A stretch of DNA of 64,000 bases from Massilia aurea (GTDB taxonomy: Bacteria > Pseudomonadota > Gammaproteobacteria > Burkholderiales > Burkholderiaceae_D): assembly GCF_024753205.1 (NCBI RefSeq), contig NZ_JANUGZ010000002.1:434001-498000 (forward strand), in the 5' to 3' direction. Both the position numbers and the translations under genes were made by a program. Positions 50,678-63,505 of the stretch are shown one piece after another. The notes under the pieces are model-generated. The model saw only the letters and a list, made by a program, of their open reading frames with translations. It was not told the origin of the DNA and searched no databases. Position 1 is the stretch's first letter; every line of letters begins with the position of its first letter.

Positions 50678-52543
50678 TCAGATATCCAGGTGCGAGATCA
50701 GCAGCCGGCGCGCATCGATGTCGCCCTGATGGTCCGGACTGCCCTCCCCTTGCGCGCCCAGGGAAATCCCGACCGACATGATGTCGATGAGAAGCAGTTG
50801 CAGGATGCGCGAAATCATCGACAAAAAGCTCGTGCTGTCTTCGCTGTGATCCACCGCGAGGCACACGGAGGCCTTCTTTGCCAGCAGCGAGCGGCTGGCC
50901 GTGATCGCAATGATGTCAGCGCCGCGTGCGCGCGCCGTGTCGACTGCCTCGAGCAGCTCGGGCAACTGGCCGCCGGTGGAAATGGCGATCACAACGTCGC
51001 CAGGCCCCAGCAAACCGGCCGCAAGATTGAGCAGGTGTGAATCGCCATAGGATGCCGCCGGAATGCGAAAGCGGAAGAACTTGTGCTGGCCGTCGAGCGC
51101 CACAGCACGCGCATTGCCCAGTGCGTAGAACTCGACCCGGCGCGCGCGCCGCAGCAGCTCGATGGCGCGGTCGATCGCGTGGACGTCGAGCGCATCGCGA
51201 AACTTCAGGATCGCGGAGACCGTGTTGTCGATCACTTTGGCCGACAGGTCATGCGTGCTGTCGGTCATGCGCACCTGGCTGTGGCGCACGGGGATCGTGC
51301 CGGTCAGGCTGCCGGCGAACTTGAGCTTGAATTCAGCCAGGCCCTGGAAGCCCAGCGAGCGGCAGAAGCGGATCACGGTCGGCTGGCTCACGTCGGCCAG
51401 GCGCGCGATCTCGGCGATCGGCTCGGACAGCATCTTGCGCGGATGCTCGATCACGAGCGCGGCCACGCGCTGCTCGGCCGGCGAGAGCTCGTGCAGCAGT
51501 TGCTGCACACGGTCGGTGAGCGTGTTGGCGCCGCTGCGCCCGCGCAGGTGCTCGGACAGGATCGCCGAAACGCCGTACAGCGCCGGGTTGGGCGTCATGA
51601 TGATGTAGGTCGGAATCTGCGCGATGTAGTCTCGAAAACGCCCCTTGGCTTCGAAGCGCGCACGAAATGGCGACTGCGCGAACCAGGCGCCCATGCGCGG
51701 CACGATGCCGCCCCCGATGAACATGCCGCCAAACGCGCCCAGCGTCACGGCCAGGTTCGCGGCTGCGCTGCCCAGCATGCCGGCGAAGGTCTCCAGCACT
51801 TCGAGGCACAGCGCGTCGTGGGCATCGAGCGCCGCGCTGACGATGTCGGCGGTGCTGCGCGCTGGCGCCGCGACGCCGTTGCGTTCGGCCAGCGCGCGGT
51901 AGATCAGTTCGATGCCGGGGCCGGAAATCAGGCGTTCGTTCGACACGTGCTTCCACTCGCGCCACGCGTACTGCAGGATCGCAAATTCGCGCTCGTCGCT
52001 CGGCGCGAAGTTGACGTGGCCACCCTCGCTGCCGAGCGTGACGAAACCGTCGATGGTCGGGATCACGCCCGAAACGCCAAGGCCCGTACCTGGCCCCAGC
52101 ACGCCCGACACGGCATGCGTCTGCGGCGCGCCGCCGCCGATCTGCAGCAGGTCCTTCGGCTGAAAGCCCGGCAGCGCCATCGCCAGCGCGGTGAAGTCGT
52201 TGACGATCAACAGCGTCGACAGGCCCAGCGCGCGGCGCACGGCATCGGTCGAGAACTGCCAGTCGCGGTTGGTCATGCGGATGAAATCGCCGCTGATCGG
52301 ATTGGCCAGCGCAAAGGCCGCGTGGTGAATGCGCCCGCCCGGATGCTGCTCGAGGTAGGCGTGCAGCAGCGGGATGATGCCGTCGAAGTCGTCGCAGCGC
52401 AGTACGGCGACCTGGCCCAGCACGCCGGGCGCGGTCTCCAGGCCCAGGCGCGCATGGGTAGCGCCGATGTCGGCCAGCAGGCGCGGGCCGTCGGCAAAGG
52501 CTGCGCGCGGGGGTTTGCTTTTTGGATCAGGGTCTTCCGTCAT
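50678..52543 (-). CDS. glk: Glucokinase fused to a HexR/RpiR-type regulator (copy 2)
   Basis: A paralogue of the gene at 39857-41704, 621 residues, with the same layout: glucokinase (LLADIGATHARLGL, VLGPGTGLGVSGVI), RpiR helix-turn-helix (IAEIARLADVSQPTVIRFCR) and SIS domain, ending LISHLDI. Catalytic and DNA-binding regions look intact. A 53-base block in the helix-turn-helix coding part (51369-51421) is identical to copy 1. It is last of a likely operon pgm-amylase-hydrolase-glk. The two copies may give different induction or dosage of glucose phosphorylation. Confidence 0.94.
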   Translation of the reverse strand: MTEDPDPKSKPPRAAFADGPRLLADIGATHARLGLETAPGVLGQVAVLRCDDFDGIIPLLHAYLEQHPGGRIHHAAFALANPISGDFIRMTNRDWQFSTDAVRRALGLSTLLIVNDFTALAMALPGFQPKDLLQIGGGAPQTHAVSGVLGPGTGLGVSGVIPTIDGFVTLGSEGGHVNFAPSDEREFAILQYAWREWKHVSNERLISGPGIELIYRALAERNGVAAPARSTADIVSAALDAHDALCLEVLETFAGMLGSAAANLAVTLGAFGGMFIGGGIVPRMGAWFAQSPFRARFEAKGRFRDYIAQIPTYIIMTPNPALYGVSAILSEHLRGRSGANTLTDRVQQLLHELSPAEQRVAALVIEHPRKMLSEPIAEIARLADVSQPTVIRFCRSLGFQGLAEFKLKFAGSLTGTIPVRHSQVRMTDSTHDLSAKVIDNTVSAILKFRDALDVHAIDRAIELLRRARRVEFYALGNARAVALDGQHKFFRFRIPAASYGDSHLLNLAAGLLGPGDVVIAISTGGQLPELLEAVDTARARGADIIAITASRSLLAKKASVCLAVDHSEDSTSFLSMISRILQLLLIDIMSVGISLGAQGEGSPDHQGDIDARRLLISHLDI

Positions 52544-52588
52544 ACCACAAGGATACCATTGACCCAATGACAAGAGAATGGGCCCTGG

Positions 52589-53608
52589 TCAGCGCACGAG
52601 TCCCTTGAGCAGCGCCTTGTGGAACTGTACCGGGTCCTGCATCTGCGGCGCGTGCCCCATCTCGGGGAACGTCACCAGCACCGAGCCCGGGATTGCTTTG
52701 CGCGTGGTCTCGGCCAGCACCTTGTAGTTGCCCAGTGTTGGGCGCACGTCAGCGGGCGCGGCGTCCTTGCCGATCGCGGTCGTGTCCTTCAAGCCCATCA
52801 GCAGGAAGGTCGGCGTTTTGATCAGCGGGAATTCATGCACCACGGGCTGCGTGTAGATCATGTCGTAGATGAGCGCCGAATTCCAGGCCACGAGCTCCTT
52901 GCCCTTGCCACGGTACATCCCGGCCAGCATCTGCACCCACACTTCGTATTCCGGCTTCCACTGACCGTTGTAATAGGTCGTGCGCTCGTACTCGCGCACG
53001 CGCTCGGCCGACAGTTTCAGCTCGCGCTCATACCACTGATCGACACCCAGCGATGGCACGCCCAGGTTCTTCCAGTCTTCCAGGCCGATCGGGTTGATCA
53101 TCACCAGCTGGTCTGTCAGTTCGGGATACATCAGCGCGTAACGCGTGGCCAGCATGCCGCCAGTCGAGTGACCGATGATGATCGCCTTTTTCACGCCGAT
53201 CGAGGCCAGGAGCTTGCGCGTGTTGTCGGCCAGTTGCTGGAACGTGTACTGGTAGTGCTGCGGCTTGGTGGACTTGCAAAAGCCGATCTGGTCGGGCACC
53301 ACGACGCGGTAGCCGGCGTCGCTCAGTGCCTTCGTGGTGCCGGCCCAAGTCGCGCCGCAGAAGTTCTTGCCGTGCATGAGGACGACGGTGCGGCCGTTCG
53401 GGCTGGCCGGCTTGACGTCCATATAGGTCATCTGCAGATCGACGCGCTGCGACGTGAAACGGTATTGCTGCGTCGGTGCAGGGTAGGCGAATTCTTCGAG
53501 TTCGGCGCCGTAGACTGGCGCGGCGGCCGATTGTGCCTGCGCCGGGGCCAGCGCGAGGGCAAGACTCAGGCCCGCGATGGCGCGGGCGATGTGCGTAAAG
53601 TAGGACAT
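52589..53608 (-). CDS. Secreted alpha/beta hydrolase
   Basis: A 339-residue protein with a signal peptide (ending APAQAQS). The alpha/beta-hydrolase fold shows the oxyanion segment LMHGKNFCGATW, the nucleophile elbow GHSTGG (Ser148), an acidic residue in LMGLKDTTAIGKD and the terminal His in MGHAPQMQ. It is probably a periplasmic or secreted esterase, with substrate unknown. It lies between the amylase and the second glucokinase fusion in one orientation, so it is likely cotranscribed with starch genes. Hydrolysis of acetylated glucans is a possibility, not shown. Confidence 0.9.
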   Translation of the reverse strand: MSYFTHIARAIAGLSLALALAPAQAQSAAAPVYGAELEEFAYPAPTQQYRFTSQRVDLQMTYMDVKPASPNGRTVVLMHGKNFCGATWAGTTKALSDAGYRVVVPDQIGFCKSTKPQHYQYTFQQLADNTRKLLASIGVKKAIIIGHSTGGMLATRYALMYPELTDQLVMINPIGLEDWKNLGVPSLGVDQWYERELKLSAERVREYERTTYYNGQWKPEYEVWVQMLAGMYRGKGKELVAWNSALIYDMIYTQPVVHEFPLIKTPTFLLMGLKDTTAIGKDAAPADVRPTLGNYKVLAETTRKAIPGSVLVTFPEMGHAPQMQDPVQFHKALLKGLVR

Positions 53609-53669
53609 GAAGGCGGGCAGACTGGCAGCCGGAGAGTTAACGGAACGGCCAGTCTACCCCGGAACCCGG

Positions 53670-55349
53670 TCAGTCCTGCGCGATCAGCGCCACCTGTGCG
53701 GCCGTTGCGAACCGCACCTTGCCGTCCTTGACCACGGCGGTGTTGCCGGTGTACCAGTCGCGGACCGTGGCGCCGTCGTTGAAGACGCCGCCCACCGAAA
53801 TCGCCACCGGCTGCTGCGTCGACAGGCCCAGCGCGACGACCACGCGGTCGCTCACGCCATTTTGTTCCCACGTGCGCTTGAACGTGTACGGGCTCGATCC
53901 GATCATCTGGTGCTTGCCGGCGCCGACGGCCGGATGCGCGGCGCGGAAGCGCCCCAGGCGCGCCCAGTGGGCGCGGATATCGGCCACGCGGTGCAGGCCG
54001 CGTTCGGCGTTTGACGCCAGCTCGTCCCAGTTCATGAAGGTGCGCAGATTGGCGTCGCCCTCGGCGCCATCGAACTTCAGGACACGCGCCGTTTCGTCGC
54101 CGTAGTAGATCTGCGCCGCGCCGGGCGCCAGCAGCAGCTTGTTGGCCGACTCGAACGGCTTCTGGCGCAGCGGATCGAACGGGCTGCTGTCGTCGTGCGA
54201 GCTGATGTAGTTCAGCACCGAGAAGCCTTTCATGTCGCCATGCAGGATGGTCGAGTATTCCGAGAACACCTGTTCGTACGGGCGCTTGGCGTCGCTGCGC
54301 AGGCTGAAACTGATCATGCTGTCGAAGCCCTGGTCCAGGTAGTCGACGAATTCGCCGCCACCCAGATCGAACTTGCGCGCGTGCTTGATCTCGTAGTTAT
54401 AGACCTCGGACACCATCCAGAACGGCTTCTGGTCGAGGGTCTTGGCCGGGTTGGCGCGCTTCCAGTCCGCCAGCGCCAGGCTGGCTTCTTGTTTCAGTTC
54501 CTTCCACAGGCCAGGCTCGGTGTGCTTGACGGTATCGGCGCGGAAGCCGTCGATACCGAACTTGCGCACCCAGTCGGCATGCCATTTCATCAGGTAGTAG
54601 CGTGGTGCGCGCGGGTAGCCGGTGCGCTTGAAGAACGCGTCGAGCTCCTTCACCTCACGCTCGTAGCGCCCTTCCTTCTTCCACTTGGCCACCAGGTGCG
54701 GCGGCAGGTCGACCGGCTTGTCGCTACCGGTCAAGAAGTCCGGCAGGTTCGCCACCAGTGTGCAATCGACCGTCGTGCGCGCATCCTTGTAGGTGCAGGT
54801 CGGACCCGTGCGCACCCACGACGCCGGCCAGACTTTATCCTGCGGCGTGACGGGGCCGGTGTGGTTCATCACCACGTCGAACACGATGCGGATGCCATTG
54901 GCGTGCGCCGTGTCGACCAGCGTGCGCAGTTCGTCCTCGGTGCCAAACGCAGCGTCGAGCGCCGTGAAGTCCTTGGCCCAGTAGCCGTGGAAGGCGTAGC
55001 TCTTGCCGGTGCCTTCATCGGTCGCGCCGTGGATCTGTTCGATCACGGGCGTCAGCCAGATCGCGTTCACGCCCAGGTCGGTGAAATACCCTTCCTTGAT
55101 CTTGGCCGTGATGCCGGCGATGTCGCCGCCCATGAAACCGCGCAGTGGCGCTGCGTCGTCCTTGCGCCCGTAAGCCTTGTCGTTGGCCGGGTTGCCGTTG
55201 TTGAAGCGGTCCGTCAGCAAAAAGTAGACGGTCGCATTCTCCCAGACGAACGGCTTGGCGGCGGGCGCCGGGCCGGGCAACTGGGCGCTGGCAGAGGCCA
55301 TCGCACCAAAGGCGAGCAGCATGGCGGAAGCAAGGACGGGTAGTTTCAT
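53670..55349 (-). CDS. Secreted GH13 alpha-amylase
   Basis: An exported amylase of 559 residues. A signal peptide (cleavage near SASA-QLPG, residue 22) is followed by the GH13 barrel with Asp272 (IDGFRADTVKH), Glu315 (WMVSEVYNYE) and Asp386 (SSHDDSSP), plus the early region FDVVMNHTGP. There is a beta-sandwich C-terminal domain and no starch-binding module. It should cut alpha-1,4 links of starch outside the cytosol. It starts 25 bases after pgm and is followed by the alpha/beta hydrolase, all on the same strand. Confidence 0.95.
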   Translation of the reverse strand: MKLPVLASAMLLAFGAMASASAQLPGPAPAAKPFVWENATVYFLLTDRFNNGNPANDKAYGRKDDAAPLRGFMGGDIAGITAKIKEGYFTDLGVNAIWLTPVIEQIHGATDEGTGKSYAFHGYWAKDFTALDAAFGTEDELRTLVDTAHANGIRIVFDVVMNHTGPVTPQDKVWPASWVRTGPTCTYKDARTTVDCTLVANLPDFLTGSDKPVDLPPHLVAKWKKEGRYEREVKELDAFFKRTGYPRAPRYYLMKWHADWVRKFGIDGFRADTVKHTEPGLWKELKQEASLALADWKRANPAKTLDQKPFWMVSEVYNYEIKHARKFDLGGGEFVDYLDQGFDSMISFSLRSDAKRPYEQVFSEYSTILHGDMKGFSVLNYISSHDDSSPFDPLRQKPFESANKLLLAPGAAQIYYGDETARVLKFDGAEGDANLRTFMNWDELASNAERGLHRVADIRAHWARLGRFRAAHPAVGAGKHQMIGSSPYTFKRTWEQNGVSDRVVVALGLSTQQPVAISVGGVFNDGATVRDWYTGNTAVVKDGKVRFATAAQVALIAQD

Positions 55350-55374
55350 GCGGGGTTCCTGTGTGGTGAAGGGG

Positions 55375-57009
<1,635 letters not shown>

Positions 57010-57022
57010 TTACTCCTGTCAA

Positions 57023-57036
57023 TGTAAGCGTTCACA
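57023..57036. promoter_or_regulatory. LacI-family type operator before pgm
   Basis: TGTAAGCGTTCACA matches the LacI/GalR-family consensus TGTAANCGNTNACA at every fixed position. It lies 17-30 bases before the pgm start codon, where a bound repressor would block the pgm-amylase operon. No LacI-family gene is visible in the window. Confidence 0.65.
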
Positions 57037-57100
57037 ACACCGCCGGACAGAGCCGGACAATGTTGATAAAACGTTACGATACGACAGACGCCGGATTCAC

Positions 57101-57127
57101 GGCGCGCACACGCGTACCGTGCGCGCC
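57101..57127 (-). terminator. Intercistronic hairpin between the MFS gene and pgm
   Basis: Perfect 9-bp GC stem (GGCGCGCAC / GTGCGCGCC) with a 9-base loop, 14 bases past the MFS stop, without U-tract. It may partly end the transporter transcript or protect its 3' end. Confidence 0.45.
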
Positions 57128-57141
57128 TGGCGCCCCAGCAG

Positions 57142-58479
57142 TTACACGGCAGCGCGTACCGGCGCCGCCTTGTCCGTCACCAAGAGGGTCAACAGTGCGG
57201 CGATGAGCATGCAGACGCCGCCCAGCACGAGCGTGAGCACCGCGTGGCCATCGAACAGGTGCTTGGTCACGAAACCCAGCAGCAGGCCGCTGACGATCTG
57301 CGGAATCACGACGAAGAAGTTGAACAAGCCCATGAAGTAGCCCATGCGCTTGGCGGGCAGCGAGCCAGCCAGGATCGCGTACGGCATCGTCAGGATCGAC
57401 GCCCAGGCAATGCCGATACCGATCATCGGCACCACCAGCATGTTCTTGTCGGTGATGAGGAATACGCTGGCCAGGCTCAGGCCGCCAATGGTCAGGCACG
57501 TCGCATGGACGACCTTGCGGCTGGTCATGCGGGCAAACACGGGCAGGATGAACGCGGCCAGCGCCGACACGCCGCTGTACACAGCGAACATGATGCCGAC
57601 CCAGCTGCCGGCGTCCTGGTAAGCGGTCGACTGCGCGTCGGTGGTGCCATAGACGCTGTCGGCAATGGCGGTGCCGGTGTAGATCCACATCGCGAACAGC
57701 GCGATCCAGGTGAAGAACTGCACGAACGCCAGTTGCACCATCGTGCGCGGCATCTTGCCAAAGCCGCCGAAGATCTCGGCGATGGCCACGCCCACGCTGC
57801 GCGAGGCGGCGCGTTCCTTGTTGAACGCTTCCATGTCGGGCGGCGGCAGCTCGTCGGCGGACACCACGGTCCAGGTCACGGCAAGGAAGAACACGAGGCC
57901 ACCAGCATAGAACGAGTAGCGCACGGTGTCGGGGATCACGCCGCCGATGACGGCGTTCGACACGCCCATGCTTTCAAAGAACGTTGGCAGGAGCGATGCG
58001 ATGACCGCGCCGCAACCGATGAAGAAGGTCTGCATCGCATAGCCGGCGGTCTGCTGCGACGGATCGAGCTTGTCACCGACAAACGCGCGGAATGGCTCCA
58101 TCGACACGTTGATCGCGGCGTCCATCATCCACAGCACGGCTACGGCCATCCACAGCGCGGTGGAGTTGGGCATCAGGAACAAGGCAATGGCAGCCAGCAC
58201 CGCGCCGATGAAGAAGAACGGCCGGCGGCGGCCCCACTTCGGGTGCCAGGTGTTGTCGCTCAGGTAGCCAACGATCGGCTGGATCAAGAGGCCAGTAACG
58301 GGCGCAGCGAGCCAGTACAGGGAAAAGTTTTCGGGGTCGGCGCCGAGCGTGGCGAAGATGCGGCTGGTATTCGCGTTCTGCAGTGCAAAGCCGAACTGGA
58401 TGCCGAAGAAACCGAAGCTCATGTTCCACAGCTGCCAGAACGACAGGCGTGGTTTGAGCACGGTCGATTGCATATCCAT
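57142..58479 (-). CDS. MFS sugar transporter, maltose/SLC45-like
   Basis: Inner-membrane carrier of 445 residues with about 12 helices, of the glycoside-pentoside/SLC45-like MFS branch. Typical segments are FWQLWNMSFGFFGIQFGFALQNA, QPIVGYLSDNTW and KWGRRRPFFFIGA. Such proteins beside TonB receptors and amylases import maltose or maltodextrin (as for Caulobacter MalY), so this is probably the inner-membrane step of the locus. ATG 58479 has a GGGGA site; a TTG 12 bases upstream is less likely. It has its own sigma70-like promoter with a palindrome next to it. Confidence 0.9.
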   Translation of the reverse strand: MDMQSTVLKPRLSFWQLWNMSFGFFGIQFGFALQNANTSRIFATLGADPENFSLYWLAAPVTGLLIQPIVGYLSDNTWHPKWGRRRPFFFIGAVLAAIALFLMPNSTALWMAVAVLWMMDAAINVSMEPFRAFVGDKLDPSQQTAGYAMQTFFIGCGAVIASLLPTFFESMGVSNAVIGGVIPDTVRYSFYAGGLVFFLAVTWTVVSADELPPPDMEAFNKERAASRSVGVAIAEIFGGFGKMPRTMVQLAFVQFFTWIALFAMWIYTGTAIADSVYGTTDAQSTAYQDAGSWVGIMFAVYSGVSALAAFILPVFARMTSRKVVHATCLTIGGLSLASVFLITDKNMLVVPMIGIGIAWASILTMPYAILAGSLPAKRMGYFMGLFNFFVVIPQIVSGLLLGFVTKHLFDGHAVLTLVLGGVCMLIAALLTLLVTDKAAPVRAAV

Positions 58480-58607
58480 GTGTGTCCCCAATCTGGCCCG
58501 ACACGGGAGCGGGCGCTGTTATGTGAATGCGCGGCGCACTGGTGGTGCGCGCCGTTGATGCAAAGGCGTGCCGGAACAGACAACAGTCCTGCCAGCGTAT
58601 CTGTAGC

Positions 58608-58636
58608 AAAATAACATGGGGTTATCGGGGTGTCAA
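58608..58636 (-). promoter_or_regulatory. Promoter of the MFS sugar transporter gene
   Basis: On the minus strand a perfect TTGACA (58631-58636), a 17-base spacer and TATTTT (58608-58613). The leader to the ATG is about 120 bases. Confidence 0.75.
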
Positions 58637-58643
58637 TCGTGGA

Positions 58644-58660
58644 GATCTCATAGTGAGATC
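58644..58660. promoter_or_regulatory. Palindrome just upstream of the transporter promoter
   Basis: GATCTCA and TGAGATC, perfect 7-base arms around TAG, 7 bases upstream of the -35 box. The position suits an activator site. The rest of the gap towards deaD (58661-58740) holds nothing I recognise. Confidence 0.5.
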
Positions 58661-58740
58661 AGGACTATACCCACAGAGCATGTGGCGTTTTGTAGTCAAA
58701 CAACATCAGCAAGCGCGCTCGTTATTTGACGTGCAGATGC

Positions 58741-58778
58741 AAAAACGTCGCTCCTGCTTGCGCGGGAACGACGTTTTT
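58741..58778. terminator. Terminator after deaD with a REP-like core
   Basis: 10-bp outer stem (AAAAACGTCG / CGACGTTTTT) with an internal GC-rich hairpin whose right half GCGGGAACGACG matches the REP-like unit at 11635-11664. A and T runs on both sides allow use in either direction. Confidence 0.75.
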
Positions 58779-58796
58779 CAGCCTACGGTGAAACGA

Positions 58797-60641
<1,845 letters not shown>

Positions 60642-60754
60642 AGAGGAAGTTGCTCTTATTAAGTAAGTACGAATGCGACAGTTTACACCGTTGCTTCGTT
60701 GGGGGCGCTAAATACAATGGACCGGGCGGCCGAAACCACAGAATCCGAACAATG

Positions 60755-60789
60755 AAAAATGCCCTTGCAGGCACACCTGCAAGGGCATT
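60755..60789 (-). terminator. Terminator of the TonB receptor gene
   Basis: 14-bp perfect stem (AATGCCCTTGCAGG / CCTGCAAGGGCATT), CACA loop, followed on the minus strand by T-rich sequence; 53 bases past the receptor stop. Confidence 0.85.
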
Positions 60790-60841
60790 GGCGATCGCGA
60801 CAGCGCCCCGTTGGGTGGCGCCACCTTCGCTTGATACCGGA

Positions 60842-63505
60842 TTACAGCTTGTAGTTCAGGCCGAACAGCATCTGGCGGCCATACTTGGCATAGCCGCGCG
60901 GACGGTCTTCGGTACCAGCGTAGCTGCGGAAGGCGGTGTCGGTCAGGTTGTTGACCTGGAACAGCACAGACAGACCTTCGACTTGCTTGAAGTCATAACC
61001 CAATTGCAGGTCGACTACTTTATCAGCTTTTACGTAAGTCAGCTCGGTTGCACCACCAATTCCGCCGATTTCACCCACATAATCGCTGCGATAACGCTGG
61101 CTGATACGTGCCGAGAAGCCATCTTTCTCGTAATACGCCGTCACGTTGAACACGCGCTTCGACAGGCCCGGCAGCGGAATCGCGACATTGCCGAAGCGCT
61201 GGTCGAGAATCGAGATCTCGCTGTTGGTGAACGACGCGTTGGCGGTGATGCCGAAACCGTCGAGCATCGGGTGGATCATGTCCAGCGGGGTCGATGCCGC
61301 AAACTCCAGACCGCGCAGACTACCGCCCTCGCCGTTACGCGGCTGGGTGATGGTACCGATGTTGGTCAGGGCGCCCTGCAGGTTGAACTCCGAGAAGTCA
61401 CGCGGCACGGTCACGCTGTAAATGTACGAAGACAGATCCTTGTAGAAACCAGCCGCCGAGATATAGCCCTTGTTGCCGAAGTACTTTTCATACGACAGGT
61501 CGACCTGCTTGGCGCGCCATGGATCGAGCTGCGCATTGCCGCCGTTGCCGTACGGGGTGCCGGTGGTCTGGGCGGTCAGGCCTACTTCCAGCGCCGCGTT
61601 CAGCTGGTTCAGCTTGGCGCGGGCCAGCGTCTTGCCGGCGCCAAAGCGCAGGAATTGCTGGTCAGGCAGGCTCCATGCCAGGTTGATGCTTGGCAGGTAG
61701 TCGGTGTACTTCTTGCCGTCGGTCAGTGGCACCAGGTCGGCGAACGGCCAGGCGCGCAGCGTGTTCGCGGTCGAGCTCTGGTCGGTTTCGATGACTTGCA
61801 TGCCGATATTGCCGCGCAGTGGCATCGACATCAGTTCGGTGTCGATGTTCAGCTTGGCGTAACCGGTTTTGACCTTCTCTTCGATCGTCCAGTTCTTGGT
61901 CGCGCCCCATGGCACCAGCACGGCTGGCGTGAATGGGCCGAAGTTGTTGGCCAGCACGCCGTCGATGTCCCAGCTCAGGCTGTTCTGCAGGCCGTACAGC
62001 GCTTGCGAATCGTTCAGCACATTGGCGCCAAAGGTGCCGTTGCCGATCTTCGAGAAGCCCGTTTCCAGGTGCGCCTTTTCTTTTTCGCGCTTCGAGTAAT
62101 TAAAGCCCAGTTCCAGGCTGTTGAAGTACGCGTTGTCGAACTTGCGCTCGATGCTCGTGCGGAACGAGGTCATCTTGTCGGTCATGTTCGGGGCGTTGAC
62201 ATAGCCTTCGCCGAACTGGCCGCCAATGGCGATCTGCGACGGATCGTCGTAGGTGCCCGACAGGCCCAGCACAGGAATCGTGCCACCGTTGTAGCTGTAG
62301 TTCAGCGTCTGGCGCGCAGCGCGGCCGGCGTTGATCTCGATCAGCTGTTCCTTGTGGTCAGCCTTCGAGCGGCTGATGTCGACGATACCGACCCAGTCGC
62401 CCGTCGTGTAGCGGTTGTTCCAGCCGAAGGCGGTCAGCTTGTCGTCGCGCGTCAGGCGGTTGTTGCGCACCACCGGATTGACGTTGTTGGCGGCGCCACT
62501 GATCATCGTGCCGTTCACGACGGTCGGGTTCGAGAAACTGACTTGCCCGTCGTCCTTGAGCGGCATTTCGATGCCGCGACGGATTTCTTCCTGGTCGAAA
62601 CGCGAGTGGTAGACGTCGAAGGTCGAGCTGAAGTTGCGGTTAGGACGCCATTCGAGCACACCCATCAGGCCGTCGCGCACCTGGTTGCCGGTCGTGGCAA
62701 TCGCCTTCATGCCCTTTGGCACTTTGACGGTCGAGCCTGGCACGACATTGGTGTCGTCCACCCAGTCCCACGTTTCGAACTGTTCGCCGACGTTCGGCTT
62801 GTCCTGACGGGCGTAGCCGATGGCCACACCGATCGTGCGGTTGGCAAACTGGTCGATGTACGACGCGCTGACGCGGCTGCCGGTGTCCGGCGAGCCGGCG
62901 CTGATTTCGCCTTTGGAATTCTTTTCGCCGCGCACATTGACGGTGACGACGCGTTCGCGCAGCGACAGCGGCTTGATGGTTTGCAGGTCGACCGTGCCCG
63001 ACAGGCCCTGGCCGATCACGGCGGCGTCGCCGGTCTTATACACGGTGACGGCGCTGATCAGTTCGGATGGGTACTGGTCGTATTCGACGGTACGGTCCGA
63101 GCTGGTGGTGACTTGTTCGCGGCCGTTGAGCAGCGCGGTCGACAGGTCGCCCGAGGTGCCGCGGATGCTGATCGACTGGGCCTGGCCGTTGACGCGCTGC
63201 GCCGACAGACCTGGCAGGCGGGCCAGCGATTCGGCGATCGACACGTCCGGCAGCTTGCCGATGTCTTCCGACGAAATGGCTTCGACGATGCCGGTCGATT
63301 CGCGCTTGACGGCAATCGCGTCTTCGATGGCGCGGCGGATACCGGTCACGGTCACGGTGGTGACCGGTGCATCGCTGATGGCGGTGTCAGTCGTCGTGGC
63401 GGTTTGCGCCTGCGCGCTGCCGGCCATGATGGTGACAAAGATGGCGCACCCGGCGGCCACTGGGCTCAGCTGGAATGCGGAACGCTTGTTGGCGAAAGTT
63501 TTCAT
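60842..63505 (-). CDS. TonB-dependent outer-membrane receptor
   Basis: An outer-membrane beta-barrel importer of 887 residues. The signal peptide ends near residue 33 (GSAQA-Q). The plug domain (about 50-165) contains SIAESLARLPGLSAQRV and ISIRGTSGDLSTALLNGRE. A 22-strand barrel follows, ending in the aromatic C-terminal strand QMLFGLNYKL. It belongs to the Caulobacter/Xanthomonas-type carbohydrate TonB receptors (TIGR01782-like). Beside amylase genes it probably takes up maltodextrins; the energy comes from TonB-ExbBD, not in this window. ATG 63505 has GAGGAG. The longer frame from 63646 is rejected. Confidence 0.93.
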   Translation of the reverse strand: MKTFANKRSAFQLSPVAAGCAIFVTIMAGSAQAQTATTTDTAISDAPVTTVTVTGIRRAIEDAIAVKRESTGIVEAISSEDIGKLPDVSIAESLARLPGLSAQRVNGQAQSISIRGTSGDLSTALLNGREQVTTSSDRTVEYDQYPSELISAVTVYKTGDAAVIGQGLSGTVDLQTIKPLSLRERVVTVNVRGEKNSKGEISAGSPDTGSRVSASYIDQFANRTIGVAIGYARQDKPNVGEQFETWDWVDDTNVVPGSTVKVPKGMKAIATTGNQVRDGLMGVLEWRPNRNFSSTFDVYHSRFDQEEIRRGIEMPLKDDGQVSFSNPTVVNGTMISGAANNVNPVVRNNRLTRDDKLTAFGWNNRYTTGDWVGIVDISRSKADHKEQLIEINAGRAARQTLNYSYNGGTIPVLGLSGTYDDPSQIAIGGQFGEGYVNAPNMTDKMTSFRTSIERKFDNAYFNSLELGFNYSKREKEKAHLETGFSKIGNGTFGANVLNDSQALYGLQNSLSWDIDGVLANNFGPFTPAVLVPWGATKNWTIEEKVKTGYAKLNIDTELMSMPLRGNIGMQVIETDQSSTANTLRAWPFADLVPLTDGKKYTDYLPSINLAWSLPDQQFLRFGAGKTLARAKLNQLNAALEVGLTAQTTGTPYGNGGNAQLDPWRAKQVDLSYEKYFGNKGYISAAGFYKDLSSYIYSVTVPRDFSEFNLQGALTNIGTITQPRNGEGGSLRGLEFAASTPLDMIHPMLDGFGITANASFTNSEISILDQRFGNVAIPLPGLSKRVFNVTAYYEKDGFSARISQRYRSDYVGEIGGIGGATELTYVKADKVVDLQLGYDFKQVEGLSVLFQVNNLTDTAFRSYAGTEDRPRGYAKYGRQMLFGLNYKL

